Shown here piece by piece: positions 31,730-41,542 of a stretch of DNA of 64,000 nucleotides; positions within the stretch are counted from its first letter, which is position 1, and every line of letters begins with the position of its first letter. The translations under genes were made by a program, and so were the position numbers. The notes below the pieces were generated by a model. The model did not search any database. It saw nothing but the letters and a program-made list of their open reading frames with translations, and was not told the DNA's origin. Origin of the DNA: Desulfobacteraceae bacterium (lineage in GTDB: Bacteria; Desulfobacterota; Desulfobacteria; Desulfobacterales; UBA5852); NCBI GenBank assembly GCA_014237395.1, contig JABZFP010000029.1, positions 114,537 through 178,536 of the forward strand, in the 5' to 3' direction.

Positions 31730-33292
31730 TCAGGGAACCATCAGATACTTCCGGGCCAGTTCCGTATAAGCCGCGACCTGCGCTTGCTGCCAATCCATGT
31801 CGTGCCCCAGTTCGCCCGCCATCACTTCGGCCACACGCGGCGCCATTTCGATGCTGGCCCGGGCGTCCAGCAGCAGGGACCGGGTGCGCCGGGAAAGAAA
31901 ATCTTCTACCGTGCGCGCCATTTCATGCCGAACGGCCCAGACCACCTCGCCGACCGTTGGGGTCAACCGTAGGTGCAGCTTTTCGGCGCAGGCCGGATCG
32001 CTGCGATTGATCGCCCGAATCGCCATGGCATCTGACCCATAAACCGCCAGGTCGCCAAACTGTTTGGCATTGCGATGATAGCCGTGGATGTTGAGATCCT
32101 GGGTGGCGCAGGGCCGCTCATCGAGCTGTGCCACCACCGCGGCCTGATCCACGGTATCTTCCGCCATCTTGCGATAAGTGGTCCACTTGCCGCCGGTGAT
32201 GGTCACCAGGCCCGATGCAGAAATATGGATGGTATGATCACGGCTGATGGCCGCCGAGTTCTCCTCTTTGCCCATGCTCACCAACGGGCGCAGGCCGGCG
32301 AACATACTCAGGACATCCGCCGGGGTCGGGTCTTTGGTCAGATACTGGGCGGCATGTGTCAAAAGAAAATCGAGTTCTTCTTCCAGCGGCAGCGGTTCCA
32401 GGGGCGTTTCCTTGACCGGGGTGTCGGTGGTCCCGACAATCACCCGGTCATGCCAGGGGGTTGCGAAAAGAACACGACCGTCCTGGGTATGCGGCACCAT
32501 GATGGCACCTTTGCCCGGCAGGAAGGACCGGTCCAGTACGATGTGCACTCCCTGGCTGGGGGCGATCATGGGCGGCGCCTCGGGGGTATCCATGCGGCGG
32601 ATCTGGTCGGCAAAGACACCCGTTGCGTTGACGACAGCCCGGGCCTTGATCTCATATTCCCGCCCGCTTTCGCGGTCCACCGCCAGCACGCCCCGCGTAA
32701 AATCGCCGGATTTGGTCAGCCCCGTGACCGCCATGTAATTCAACACGGCGGCCCCCTGATCCGCCGCGGTCTGGGCCATGTTGACGGCCAGGCGCGCATC
32801 GTCGAACTGTCCATCGTAATAGATGACGCCGCCGCGTAGTCCCTCCGTTTCAATGGTGGGGATATAATAAAGCGTCTTTTCCAGCGAAATATTCTTGGAA
32901 GGCCCGAAACCATGCTTGCCCGCCAGAAGATCGTAGAGGCGCAGGCCGACCCCGTAGAAGGGCCCCTCCCACCAGTCGTAGTTGGGCACCACAAAGGCCA
33001 GATTGTGCACCAGGTGCGGCGCGTTGCGGCGCAGCAGTCCGCGTTCTTTGAGGGCTTCCAGCACCAGGGAGACATTGCCCTGCTGGAGATAACGCACCCC
33101 GCCGTGGACCAGTTTGGTGCTGCGGCTGGAAGTTCCCTGGGCAAAATCACTTTGTTCCAGCAGCAGGGTGGCATAGCCGCGCGAAGCGGCATCGATGGCC
33201 ACCCCCAGCCCGGTCGCCCCGCCCCCGATAATAACGAGATCCCATTGATAGCGCTCGGATTCGATCCGGTGCAGCATGTCGTCACGATTCAT
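31730..33292 (-). CDS. glpD: Glycerol-3-phosphate dehydrogenase
   Basis: 520-aa FAD-dependent enzyme oxidising sn-glycerol-3-phosphate to dihydroxyacetone phosphate and passing electrons to the quinone pool. FAD-binding GGGATGLGVAIDAASRG, EQSDFAQGTSSRSTKLVHGG, and the C-terminal helical domain after ITGGKWTTYRKMA are family hallmarks. Its start overlaps the stop of the upstream thioesterase gene (ATGA). AAGAGGAAAAAGGA supplies a ribosome site. No glpF, glpK or glpR is nearby. Confidence 0.92.
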   Translation of the reverse strand: MNRDDMLHRIESERYQWDLVIIGGGATGLGVAIDAASRGYATLLLEQSDFAQGTSSRSTKLVHGGVRYLQQGNVSLVLEALKERGLLRRNAPHLVHNLAFVVPNYDWWEGPFYGVGLRLYDLLAGKHGFGPSKNISLEKTLYYIPTIETEGLRGGVIYYDGQFDDARLAVNMAQTAADQGAAVLNYMAVTGLTKSGDFTRGVLAVDRESGREYEIKARAVVNATGVFADQIRRMDTPEAPPMIAPSQGVHIVLDRSFLPGKGAIMVPHTQDGRVLFATPWHDRVIVGTTDTPVKETPLEPLPLEEELDFLLTHAAQYLTKDPTPADVLSMFAGLRPLVSMGKEENSAAISRDHTIHISASGLVTITGGKWTTYRKMAEDTVDQAAVVAQLDERPCATQDLNIHGYHRNAKQFGDLAVYGSDAMAIRAINRSDPACAEKLHLRLTPTVGEVVWAVRHEMARTVEDFLSRRTRSLLLDARASIEMAPRVAEVMAGELGHDMDWQQAQVAAYTELARKYLMVP

Positions 33293-33774
33293 CGATGATT
33301 CCTTTTTCCTCTTGTAGACTTGTCTGTTTCAGACGCCGCGGCAGACGGTTTCGTCATCACCGCCAGCGTTACCGTAGCTTTGGCAACCATTTTGCCACCA
33401 TCCGGGGCACCGTCGAACACTTCCGACTCGGCCACGATCAGGCGACGGCCGGGCTTCAGGACGGTGCCGACGCAGTGCAGGCGCTCACCCCGGGCTGCCC
33501 GCAGCAGGTTGATTTTAAATTCCGCCGTCAGTACATAGGCGCCCGCCCCGATGATGGAGGCCCCGGCCGTGCCCGAGGTGTGGTCGGCCATGGTGGCCAG
33601 CACCCCGGCGTGCACCACCCCATCCTGCTGAAGGTGGCGGGATGCCAGTACCAACTCTGTCTCGCAGCGGCCCGGCGCAATGGCCATTAGCCTCAACCCC
33701 AATTCGCGGATAAAGGGGGCCGTGTCGAACAGGCGATGAATTTCATCCATGAAAGCGGGATTGCGTGATTCCAT
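33289..33774 (-). CDS. PaaI-type hotdog thioesterase
   Basis: 161-aa hotdog-fold protein. The catalytic segment QQDGVVHAGVLATMADHTSG matches the PaaI family (HGG replaced by HAG, with the conserved D). AEFKINLLRAARGERL gives the central strand. It likely hydrolyses a short or aromatic acyl-CoA. The stop overlaps the glpD start, so the two are coupled. ATG 33774 follows AGGA. Confidence 0.82.
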   Translation of the reverse strand: MESRNPAFMDEIHRLFDTAPFIRELGLRLMAIAPGRCETELVLASRHLQQDGVVHAGVLATMADHTSGTAGASIIGAGAYVLTAEFKINLLRAARGERLHCVGTVLKPGRRLIVAESEVFDGAPDGGKMVAKATVTLAVMTKPSAAASETDKSTRGKRNHR

Positions 33775-33862
33775 CTTGAAGCGGTCCTAAACAGTAGAAA
33801 GGCAAATCTGAAAGACGAGGAGCAGCCACGTCCCATCGAAAGCACTGCCGGAGGGGAAACCA

Positions 33863-34705
33863 TCAAGTCTGATCCGGCTCTCGGCCGTCGGGTTTCCCTT
33901 CCGCCAGCTTCTCCCACACCGGGCGTTCCAGGAAGGAGCCCTCTACATTGGCCTCCATTTCCTGGAACATCTTCAGCGGCACGGCAAAGGTCATGAGATG
34001 GTCGCCCAGCTGCTGCCGGATGGCGGCGCGTGCTGAAAGATCGGTCAGGCCCACCACGGCCCGGGGTACCTCGGCCTCAATTTCCCGATAAGGATAGATC
34101 CCCAGGGTCTGGCAACCGGCGGCGTAAGGAATGATGACGTTTTCATTGGTTTCCCGGCCGTAGTTGGCCAGGATGACCAGGGCCGAAAGCTGGTCCGGAT
34201 CGGCGAAAAAAATCACCACCTGGCAGGTGGCTTCGTCGTCCACTGCATTCAGCGGCTTTAATACCACAAACGGGTCCGGGATGTCGGTGATGGGCAGTCC
34301 CCGGATAAAGCGTTTGACCTGATCGGGGGATTTCATGTAGCGCTCGCCGTGCATGAAATGGTCGAACGAATCCTCGTTCATGTACGGTTTGACCTTTTCC
34401 GCCATCTGCCGGCCCGTTTCCCACTGGTCGTTGCCAATGGATAAAAAGTGGCAGAAGCCGTCTTCGCCGCCGGGAAACTGCTTGTAGACATCCCCAAAGC
34501 CCAACCCTACGCCGCCGCCCCAGCAGCCGAAGGTCTTGCGTCCACAAACCGCCGTGCCGCCGCGGGCCGCCCGGGCCACCATCCACATGACGCAGCCCCA
34601 TTTGCCCTCCTTGAACTCGGCGGCTTTCTCCGGCCGGGTTTCCGACCAGGTCAAGGCCACCGGGGCGTATCGCAATCTCAGTTTCTGTGCGATTCGGCTT
34701 TCCAT
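33863..34705 (-). CDS. DUF169 family protein
   Basis: 280-aa cytoplasmic protein. It opens with LRLRYAPVALTWSETRP and has cysteines in WGCVMWM, AVCGRKTFGCWGGG and CHFLSIG. This order is typical of DUF169 proteins of anaerobic bacteria and archaea, thought to bind a metal or cofactor but without proven function. A perfect AGGAGG precedes the ATG. It may be co-transcribed with the thioesterase and glpD, 88 bp downstream. Confidence 0.82.
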   Translation of the reverse strand: MESRIAQKLRLRYAPVALTWSETRPEKAAEFKEGKWGCVMWMVARAARGGTAVCGRKTFGCWGGGVGLGFGDVYKQFPGGEDGFCHFLSIGNDQWETGRQMAEKVKPYMNEDSFDHFMHGERYMKSPDQVKRFIRGLPITDIPDPFVVLKPLNAVDDEATCQVVIFFADPDQLSALVILANYGRETNENVIIPYAAGCQTLGIYPYREIEAEVPRAVVGLTDLSARAAIRQQLGDHLMTFAVPLKMFQEMEANVEGSFLERPVWEKLAEGKPDGREPDQT

Positions 34706-34956
34706 CGTTCCTCCTGTGAGAGAGCGTACTTAGGCAGGCATCACCACACCGGGCAAAGCACCATCATGCCAACCCTCGCGATAAAACCGTATCCGATCCT
34801 GTTTATCCATGATGCCTTTTCCTCAGCAGACCGTTAAGGACGGCGCATATGGCCGCAGGTCCTGGGGCAGGTCATAGAGCTTGACAAGCATGTCGGTCAC
34901 GGCGGGACCCTGATCATTCGCGCGGCATGCGCAGGCCGGCCTGCCACATGCCGATA

Positions 34957-35247
34957 TCAGTGGAACTGCTCCGCATTAAAGGCCTGCGACGCGCGTGCCA
35001 TATAATCTTCCATGGAATCGAACATAAAATATTGCTGGACCGTATCCCAGGCCAACGCCGTACGAACACCGGCCACCCAATCGTTGGCCGATGCGCCTTC
35101 GGCAAAATCGCCGATGATAAACGGCCGACCCCCCTGGATTTCAAATACGGCATGCTCGAGTAGCACCCCGTCATCCGGCGGACGCCCCATCAGGTAAACA
35201 AGGACAATTTTATTGGAAAAATCGGGGAACTGCATCATCGACCCCAT
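34957..35247 (-). CDS. Hypothetical small protein
   Basis: 96-aa protein, unrecognised. It has mixed character with a beta-rich start (NKIVLVYLMGRPPDDGVLLEHAVFEI), then GRPFIIGDF and an amphipathic C-terminal half ending AFNAEQFH. The hydrophobic pattern looks like a folded small domain. GGGAG lies 5 bases before ATG 35247; a GTG at 35253 would add two residues. Between it and the DUF169 gene (34706-34956) only possible coding remnants are seen. Confidence 0.55.
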   Translation of the reverse strand: MGSMMQFPDFSNKIVLVYLMGRPPDDGVLLEHAVFEIQGGRPFIIGDFAEGASANDWVAGVRTALAWDTVQQYFMFDSMEDYMARASQAFNAEQFH

Positions 35248-35348
35248 AAGCACTCCCGGGTAGATCGGATTCGAAGATTAAACCACTGTAGCGGAAAAAC
35301 CCGCTCCCGAAAAGGGCAAACCGGTTCCTGCGCATGTCAATCCGCGCA

Positions 35349-36080
35349 TTAGGATTGACGGATATGTCCAGATCGTTTGGTGGTCCACTTACTGAAGATG
35401 GCCGCAATTTTATCGGGATCGGCCCACATACGATCGGTGTCCTCATATAATTCCTTCAGGCGCTGCTCGATGGAAGCGCGTTTCTGTTCAAAGGCGTCGC
35501 CTTCAAGTTCCGCCGGGACATCGATGGCCTTACCGAAACGAATGATCACCCGCGAAAAGGGTTTGGGTACCATAAATCGGTCCCAGCTGTTGAAAACCCA
35601 TTTTTTCTGGGCCGAGGTAATCGTGGGAACCACCGGCTTGCCGGCCACCTGGGCGATTCGCAGCAGACCCGGCTTCACATAGCCGAAGGGGCCTTTGGGG
35701 CCATCGACAATGTGACCAATCTTATACCCCTTACGCGCCAGGTCCTTGAGTCGCTTCAACGCCGCCACACCACCGCGCGTTGACGAGCCCCGCACCGAAC
35801 GCCATCCAAGAATATCGACGACCCTGGCGACCATCTCACCGTCACGGCTTTGGCTGATCATGATGGCAATCGGCTTGCGGCTGGAGAAAAACGTTATTCC
35901 TGGAAAAAACCGCTGATGCCAGGAGGCGTAAATCAGGCTTTGATGACCATCAAGAACCGTTTGTTCATTTTCCGGATCATACAGCCGAACCCGGTAGGTG
36001 GCAGACAGTGCTTTGACCAGCAGTAATCCGCCATAAGGAATCAGATACCGGTAGATGAAAAATAACAGCGACCGTCGCAT
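35349..36080 (-). CDS. DUF374-type lysophospholipid acyltransferase family protein
   Basis: 243-aa protein. An N-terminal hydrophobic stretch is followed by YASWHQRFFPG (acyltransferase His region), SQSRDGEMVARV, RGSSTRGGVAALKRL and VDGPKGPFGYVKPGLLRIA, the hallmark blocks of DUF374 proteins. These are lysophospholipid/lipid A type acyltransferases of the inner membrane. ATG 36080 is preferred (GGAG 8 bases upstream) over a start at 36182 that would overlap the next gene. It shares its strand with the small gene at 36154-36441. Confidence 0.85.
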   Translation of the reverse strand: MRRSLLFFIYRYLIPYGGLLLVKALSATYRVRLYDPENEQTVLDGHQSLIYASWHQRFFPGITFFSSRKPIAIMISQSRDGEMVARVVDILGWRSVRGSSTRGGVAALKRLKDLARKGYKIGHIVDGPKGPFGYVKPGLLRIAQVAGKPVVPTITSAQKKWVFNSWDRFMVPKPFSRVIIRFGKAIDVPAELEGDAFEQKRASIEQRLKELYEDTDRMWADPDKIAAIFSKWTTKRSGHIRQS

Positions 36081-36153
36081 GGTTTCACTCCACGGGGAAG
36101 CCCTTGGGAAATACCAGATCAACTGTCCTTCGGTAGGACTTGCAACCCGCACG

Positions 36154-36441
36154 TCATCTCGAGACGGGCCCCCCGCGACCACCGGTTGCGAGTTCTTCCT
36201 GGATGATCAGAAGCTTTTCAATTTCCTTGGACAGTTGCGAACACCAGTCAATCGAATCAAGCCAGTATTGACGCAATTCGACAAATCGATCATTGAGCTC
36301 TGCCGCCTCGCGTGCCTGGTCGGCAACGCCACAAAGCGTCCGCAGACGGTAAAGCGTTGCATCTTCAATGCTTCCGGGCTGCGGGAAAGCGCTTTCCAGC
36401 TTGGCAACCAGCGAACGCATTTCCTGGCGAAGCATTTCCAT
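36154..36441 (-). CDS. Hypothetical small helical protein
   Basis: 95-aa protein without a recognised domain. Its sequence (EMLRQEMRSLVAKLESAF, then ELNDRFVELRQYWLDSIDW and LSKEIEKLLIIQEEL) is rich in charged and leucine heptads, so a helical bundle is likely. GGGAG precedes the ATG at 36441. A GTG at 36456 would add five residues. It sits just upstream of the acyltransferase gene and may be co-transcribed. Confidence 0.55.
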   Translation of the reverse strand: MEMLRQEMRSLVAKLESAFPQPGSIEDATLYRLRTLCGVADQAREAAELNDRFVELRQYWLDSIDWCSQLSKEIEKLLIIQEELATGGRGGPVSR

Positions 36442-36494
36442 GACACGTTCTCCCACGAAGATCAGACAAATTGTCCATCACGATAAAAACGATA

Positions 36495-36869
36495 CTACTT
36501 TTTATTTTTCAACAAATCTTCCAGACCGGCAAACGGCCGGAAACCTGGTGACGGTTCACCCGCATGATCGGATCGGGCGTTGTCATAGGCGTCAGCCGTT
36601 TGATAGCGCGCGTGTTCGTTATCGTGGCAGTAGATGCACAGCAATTCCCAGTTGCTGCCATCCGGAGGGTTGTTGTCATGGTTGTGATCCTTATGGTGCA
36701 CGGTCAGTTCGCGCAGCTTCTTGCCGCTGAATTCCCTGCCGCACCGGGCACAAATCCAGGGGTAAAGCTTGAGGGCCTTCTCGCGATACGTATGTTCCCG
36801 ATTTCGCCGCGCTTCCGCAACCAATTGCGCCTGACGCTCGCGATCGGAGGGTGTGTTACCTGACGACAT
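36495..36869 (-). CDS. YajD-like HNH nuclease family protein
   Basis: 124-aa protein. CARCGREF and CIYCHDNEH form the zinc pair, and LTVHHKDHNHDNNP supplies the catalytic HNH core, matching YajD. It likely cuts or binds DNA in a housekeeping role. AGGAGA is 7 bases before the ATG. No phage or mobile context is nearby. Confidence 0.85.
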   Translation of the reverse strand: MSSGNTPSDRERQAQLVAEARRNREHTYREKALKLYPWICARCGREFSGKKLRELTVHHKDHNHDNNPPDGSNWELLCIYCHDNEHARYQTADAYDNARSDHAGEPSPGFRPFAGLEDLLKNKK

Positions 36870-37018
36870 GGCTGTTCTCCTGGGGTCGTATGGCGTGCGG
36901 GTGAATGCGATATTGGGGTTATACCATACAACACCCCCTTCGATAAAGTTTTCTGAACCACCAACCCATTTGACTGCCGTCGGGAAAGTCCGCCGCCCGC
37001 ACTTATCCGTATCCCATT

Positions 37019-37058
37019 AAAAAAGGCGGCGTGGCGTACACCGACGCCCCACCGCCTT
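37019..37058 (-). terminator. Terminator of the HU gene
   Basis: Minus-strand GGCGGTGGGGCGTCGG and the arm containing ACGCCACGCCGCC form a GC-rich hairpin followed by a run of T (37019-37024), 25 bases after the HU stop. Confidence 0.8.
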
Positions 37059-37082
37059 TCGCGATCCGTATGCCGTTGCTGG

Positions 37083-37352
37083 TTAGTTTACGGCATCTTT
37101 CAACGCTTTTCCGGGAACAAACTTGGGTACCATACGGGCTTCAATCTGAATCTCTTTGCCGGTCTGGGGATTGCGCCCTTTGCGGGCCTCGCGCTTATTG
37201 ACTTTGAAGCTGCCGAACCCGACAATTTGAACCGCTTCGTTTTTCTTCAACGCGCCCTTGATCGCGTTGAATACGCACTCCACCGCTTCCTGGGCTTCTT
37301 TCTTGGTGGATACGACTTCCGCCACAGCGTTAACAAGATCACCTTTATTCAT
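37083..37352 (-). CDS. hupB: HU family DNA-binding protein
   Basis: 89-aa nucleoid protein. It opens with MNKGDLVNAVAEVVSTKKEA and contains VQIVGFGSFKVNKREARKGRNPQTGKEI, the DNA-contacting beta arm, ending PKFVPGKALKDAVN. A classical HU homodimer length. ATG 37352 is preceded by AAAAGGAG. Downstream hairpin terminator; independent gene. The exact paralogue symbol is not certain. Confidence 0.92.
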   Translation of the reverse strand: MNKGDLVNAVAEVVSTKKEAQEAVECVFNAIKGALKKNEAVQIVGFGSFKVNKREARKGRNPQTGKEIQIEARMVPKFVPGKALKDAVN

Positions 37353-37850
37353 TTCAACACTCCTTTTCTTCTGTTTCCCCAAGCGGGAATTCGGTAAGCG
37401 AAAATGAACCATTGGAACTTCTTCTAAAACGTTCGTTCAGAACTAATCAGCAGATGAGAACCGACCTTCGGAAGGCACACGGTATAGGGTGTTTGCCGAT
37501 CCATGTCAAGAAGTATCCCGATATTGAGGCCGGAAGCGTCACCAGGGCCATCGGCGCCCCCAAGTTATCTTTTTTTACACTTTGGCCCCAACAAGATGAT
37601 ACGTAGAAGAGAATGGGTCTACACCATGCCGCAATCGGGAAAATGGAATTTAACCCTCTGGAAATAAATCAATTTTTTAATTTCCAGTAAACAGGCTATC
37701 GATCGCAGGGTCGCATTGGCCACCGAATACCTGCATACCCGTTTGCCATGCCTGTTTTGGCAGCATTAAAAATTTTTAGGATGCCTGCCACACCGTCGCG
37801 ATGGCCGGATCGGAGCCGGTCAGGAAACACACCCGAAGGGTTTCGCTGCA
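37353..37850. other. Intergenic region upstream of HU
   Basis: About 500 bp between the HU start and the stop of the CHASE2 kinase gene, so it holds the HU promoter. The left part contains the AT-rich GAAAATGAACCATTGGAAC region. No RNA gene, repeat or operator was recognised. Confidence 0.4.
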
Positions 37851-40781
37851 TTAGGTCGATGGCGTTCCGTCCAACGCACCCCGAACCGCGATACCAATCT
37901 TTTCCAAGGTATAGGGTTTTCGTAAATACGTCCCGGCACCCAGGGCTTGCAGCGCTTTCACGCGCTCTGATTCGGAGAATCCACTGGCGATAATGGCTTT
38001 CTGGTCAGGATGTTTTTGGCGGATACGGCGAAAGGTCTCCAAGCCGTCAATCCCCGGCAGCATCACCATGTCCAGCACAAGAAGATCCACGGTATGGGTC
38101 GCCATGAATTCAACCGCCTGTTCGCCACTTGGCAACGACAGGACCTCGTATCCCAGTTTACCCAGCATCCGAACGGCAATGTCACGCTGCTCCGGCACAT
38201 CGTCCACCACCAAAATCTTTTCGGTACCGATATAGTCCTGGAGCACAACGCGGCGTTCCTTTTCCGCCGGAACTTCCCGGGTAACCGGGAAATAGATATC
38301 GAAACGGGAGCCTTCCCCTTCGCGGCTGTGGATGTCCACATATCCGCCGTGGTCTTTCACTGTATTCCAAATTACCGTCATGCCGAGGCCGGAGCCGCTC
38401 TGCCCCATCTTTTTTTTCGTATAAAAGGGCTCGAAAACCCGGGGCAAATCTTCCGGTGCGATTCCGACGCCTTCGTCCAGCGCACTGAACCTGACATACT
38501 CGCCTTCCGGGATTTGTTCATAGGTGTCCCAGGCCTTGTCCAGGTAACGGTTACACGTCAACAGCGTGATGCGGCCGCCAGCCGGCATGGCTTCGGCCGC
38601 ATTGTTGACCAGGTTCATGATCACCTTCAGGATGTGGACGCGCGAGCCTTTCATGTTCATCAAGTCATTCGACAAGTCGGTCTTCAGATCGATACCCGCA
38701 TGATCAGCGCATATTTTCCGGCATTCCGGCGATCGAAGATAATCCGCCACGACGGTGTTCAAAAGAAGAATTTCGGAATTGCGCACACCCTGCCGTGCGA
38801 TGGTCAACATATCCTGGACAATGGCGGCCGCGCGCTGACCGGAGCGTTGGATGGTTTCAATTTTTTTGCGCATGGGGCTGTCTGGCGGTATATCCAGCAG
38901 CAACAACTCGGGATAGCTTACCAGTCCGCTCAGGATGTTGTTCAAATCGTGGGCCACGCCGGCCGCCAGACTGCCGATGGCCTCCATTTTTTTGGACTGC
39001 TCCAATTGATACTCCAACAGTTTCCGACGGCTGATGTCGCGCGCAATGCCTTGCGTCCCCATGAAGGAATGTTTGTCGGGAGCATCTTTGGTATAGATCC
39101 CTTCGGCGGAAACGCTGAAGTAACGTTCTTCCCCGGCCGCTCCCTTTTCCGGGGGAGATAATAACAGGCGCATTTCCATGTCGGACGTCGCGCGCTCCCC
39201 GGTGCGCCGCTCGTTGATTTTGTATTCGGCGATACCCCGGTCCTCCGGAGCAACGATATCGAGGATATGCGTTCCGATCAGCTCTTCAGGCTGTTTGGCA
39301 TACTTCATAATCGCCGGGCTGATGAAGGTGATCCGACCCGATGCATCCAACCGAAAAACAATATCGGGAATCGTCTGGATAATGGCGTTGAGCTTCTTTT
39401 CACTCCCCCGCATGAGGATGACGGCATCGTTCACGCTCTGGTGCGCTGTGCGCTGACGGCTCCAGTATTTGAACAGCGACAAAAACACACCCACAAAAAG
39501 GATGACGCCCACCGGCAGAAAAGGTGAAAATAAAAATTGCCCGTTTTGGAAAAAAAGAAGCGCTCCCTGCCACACCCCCACTATGGCCAGGGCACCGACG
39601 ATGGTCGACCCCGCCACCTCAAACTTTGCGATATACAAGCTGAAAAGTAATCCCAGTAGGACCGCGGCCAGCACTTCAAAATGAACCATATCCTCACTTC
39701 GACGGATATAATTCTCCGATAGGATTGTCTCGGCCAATTGCGCATGAATGTCTACCTCGGAAAGTAATGCGCCGGTCGGTGCGGGATAGACCGAGTTGAG
39801 TCCGGATGCCAAAAGGCCGACAAAGACGAGATTGCCGTCAAATACCGCTTTGGAAACACGACCCGCCAGAATTTCCCCGGCCGAGACATGGCGCAAGGTT
39901 TCCGAACCATTTCGAAAATTGACCCGTAAATATCCCCTGCGATCAATCGGAATCGCGTTGCCACCGAAGATCATGTTATCCGGGCCGCCATTGGTGTGCC
40001 TGAATGTGATTTTGGTATGGCGGCCGGCTTGCAGAAGGCTTGCCAGGGCAAGCGATGGGTAATAATCATTTCCATACAGAATCACCAGCGGCAGGCGTCG
40101 CAGAACGCCGTCGGCGTCGGGATGGCCGTTTAGAAAACCCGAGTTGGATACCGCCTTGGAAAATCTTTCCAGGTTGCAAACCACATCTTGCGCCTGGTGA
40201 TAGGCCTTCCGCTCTTGGGGCGTCTGCCCCTTCTGGACCCGGAGAATCGTCAGAGGATGCAGCGAACACGATCCTTTTTGATCATCGGCGCCTTCGAACA
40301 GAAATTCATACCCCAGCACAAACGGCCCCTTGGAGAGGGCATCGGCTAAAACCGCATCATTGTCCACGATGTGTTCCGGCAATGCATGGGTCCCCAATTG
40401 GTAACCGTAATCCCTCTGAATCGCTTCTTGCAGGGCTTTCAGAGAAGTCCGGTCCGGCTCCGGCATCACAAAATCCAAAGCAATGCCCGTTGGGCCCATT
40501 TTTGCAATTTCCGATAGCAACCGTGCCAACTGGTAGCGCGGCCATGGCCACTGACCGTATTGGCCCAGCGTCATTTCGTCGATCTCGACCACCACAACCC
40601 CGTCGCCGGGTGCACTTGCAGGGTTGTTGGCCACAACCGCATCCATTATCTTGTTGTTGAGGAGGTCAAGAAACGGCGGATTCGCCAGATAGAGAACAAC
40701 ACAAACCGCGACAACCAGGATGCCAATGCAGAGGGTCCATCGGGTGGGGGGATTTAAATGGGAAGTTGGCGTATCCGTCAT
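37851..40781 (-). CDS. CHASE2-PAS hybrid sensor histidine kinase with receiver domain
   Basis: 976-aa membrane kinase. An N-terminal span (about 16-34) leads into a periplasmic CHASE2 domain (about 40-350; VVVVEIDEMTLGQYGQWPWPR, GIALDFVMPEPD). Three spans follow (about 365-440), then a PAS domain (about 470-585), HisKA with phospho-His 611 in AHDLNN, a HATPase (GSGLGMTVIWN) and a receiver with Asp904 in LVLDMVMLPGIDG. The last gene of the fecR-ompA-kinase operon. No output regulator is next to it, so the phosphoryl target is unknown. Confidence 0.92.
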   Translation of the reverse strand: MTDTPTSHLNPPTRWTLCIGILVVAVCVVLYLANPPFLDLLNNKIMDAVVANNPASAPGDGVVVVEIDEMTLGQYGQWPWPRYQLARLLSEIAKMGPTGIALDFVMPEPDRTSLKALQEAIQRDYGYQLGTHALPEHIVDNDAVLADALSKGPFVLGYEFLFEGADDQKGSCSLHPLTILRVQKGQTPQERKAYHQAQDVVCNLERFSKAVSNSGFLNGHPDADGVLRRLPLVILYGNDYYPSLALASLLQAGRHTKITFRHTNGGPDNMIFGGNAIPIDRRGYLRVNFRNGSETLRHVSAGEILAGRVSKAVFDGNLVFVGLLASGLNSVYPAPTGALLSEVDIHAQLAETILSENYIRRSEDMVHFEVLAAVLLGLLFSLYIAKFEVAGSTIVGALAIVGVWQGALLFFQNGQFLFSPFLPVGVILFVGVFLSLFKYWSRQRTAHQSVNDAVILMRGSEKKLNAIIQTIPDIVFRLDASGRITFISPAIMKYAKQPEELIGTHILDIVAPEDRGIAEYKINERRTGERATSDMEMRLLLSPPEKGAAGEERYFSVSAEGIYTKDAPDKHSFMGTQGIARDISRRKLLEYQLEQSKKMEAIGSLAAGVAHDLNNILSGLVSYPELLLLDIPPDSPMRKKIETIQRSGQRAAAIVQDMLTIARQGVRNSEILLLNTVVADYLRSPECRKICADHAGIDLKTDLSNDLMNMKGSRVHILKVIMNLVNNAAEAMPAGGRITLLTCNRYLDKAWDTYEQIPEGEYVRFSALDEGVGIAPEDLPRVFEPFYTKKKMGQSGSGLGMTVIWNTVKDHGGYVDIHSREGEGSRFDIYFPVTREVPAEKERRVVLQDYIGTEKILVVDDVPEQRDIAVRMLGKLGYEVLSLPSGEQAVEFMATHTVDLLVLDMVMLPGIDGLETFRRIRQKHPDQKAIIASGFSESERVKALQALGAGTYLRKPYTLEKIGIAVRGALDGTPST

Positions 40782-40878
40782 GCGCAGCAGAACCTATCCC
40801 CTGGAAACCATTTACCAACAGGCGGCCACACGGCATCATAACCCAAAGGGTTCGTCCCCTAACGCGCCAACGTCACGA

Positions 40879-41487
40879 TCAACGAATGACCACTTCGACG
40901 CGACGATTTTTCGGGTTGCTCACATTGTCGGCCGTCTTGACAAGCGGGTTTTCCTCGCCATGCGACGTAATGTCAATATGCGCCTCGTCGATACCCTTCT
41001 GGACCAAGCGTTGTTTCACCGCCGCGGCGCGGCGCATCGAAAGCGAAAGGTTATACGTCTTGTCGCCCAGCGTATCGCTGTGCCCCACCACACTGATATG
41101 CTCGGACTGCCGCGCCTGGATGGTGGATAGGATATCGGTCAACATGGCCGCAGAAGATGGCCTCAACTGCGTTGAATCTTTTTCGAAATACAGGATAAAA
41201 TGCACCGGTGGCTGGGGTTGAATCGCCAGCGCTTCACTGAAGAGCTGATCGATGTCTTTCTTTTCCATTTCAGCCGGAGGACTGGGGGCGGTCTTGGCGT
41301 CACGTATGGCCGTGGATTCATTGGCGGCATCGATTTCCACCGATCCCGCAGCATTGGCCACCGTGATGCGGCCAACGCTGCCGTCGGGGTCTGGCACCAG
41401 AACAACCACATTTTTCGGACTGCATGCCGTCATCAGGCAACCACAGCATAGGATAACGAGACATCTACGCAAGTGAATATTGACCAC
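40879..41487 (-). CDS. OmpA-family lipoprotein
   Basis: 202-aa lipoprotein. The leader ends in lipobox LMTAC. A variable linker with acidic residues precedes the OmpA C-terminal peptidoglycan-binding domain: FEKDSTQLRPSS, ISVVGHSDTLGDKTYNLSLSMRRAAAVK and NPKNRRVEVVI. It starts with GTG at 41487, AGGAGA 8 bases upstream. It lies between fecR and the CHASE2 kinase, a grouping seen in other Gram-negatives, and could give the sensor a cell-wall anchor. Confidence 0.88.
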   Translation of the reverse strand: MVNIHLRRCLVILCCGCLMTACSPKNVVVLVPDPDGSVGRITVANAAGSVEIDAANESTAIRDAKTAPSPPAEMEKKDIDQLFSEALAIQPQPPVHFILYFEKDSTQLRPSSAAMLTDILSTIQARQSEHISVVGHSDTLGDKTYNLSLSMRRAAAVKQRLVQKGIDEAHIDITSHGEENPLVKTADNVSNPKNRRVEVVIR

Positions 41488-41542
41488 GAATGATTCTCCT
41501 ATTTAGATGGAAAAAAACAGGTAGCGGGTGGCATGTTTGCGG

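Noticed and set aside
38010..39161. 383-codon plus-strand open frame opposite the CHASE2 kinase
   Set aside because: Overlaps the kinase and receiver domains on the other strand; no motif of its own.
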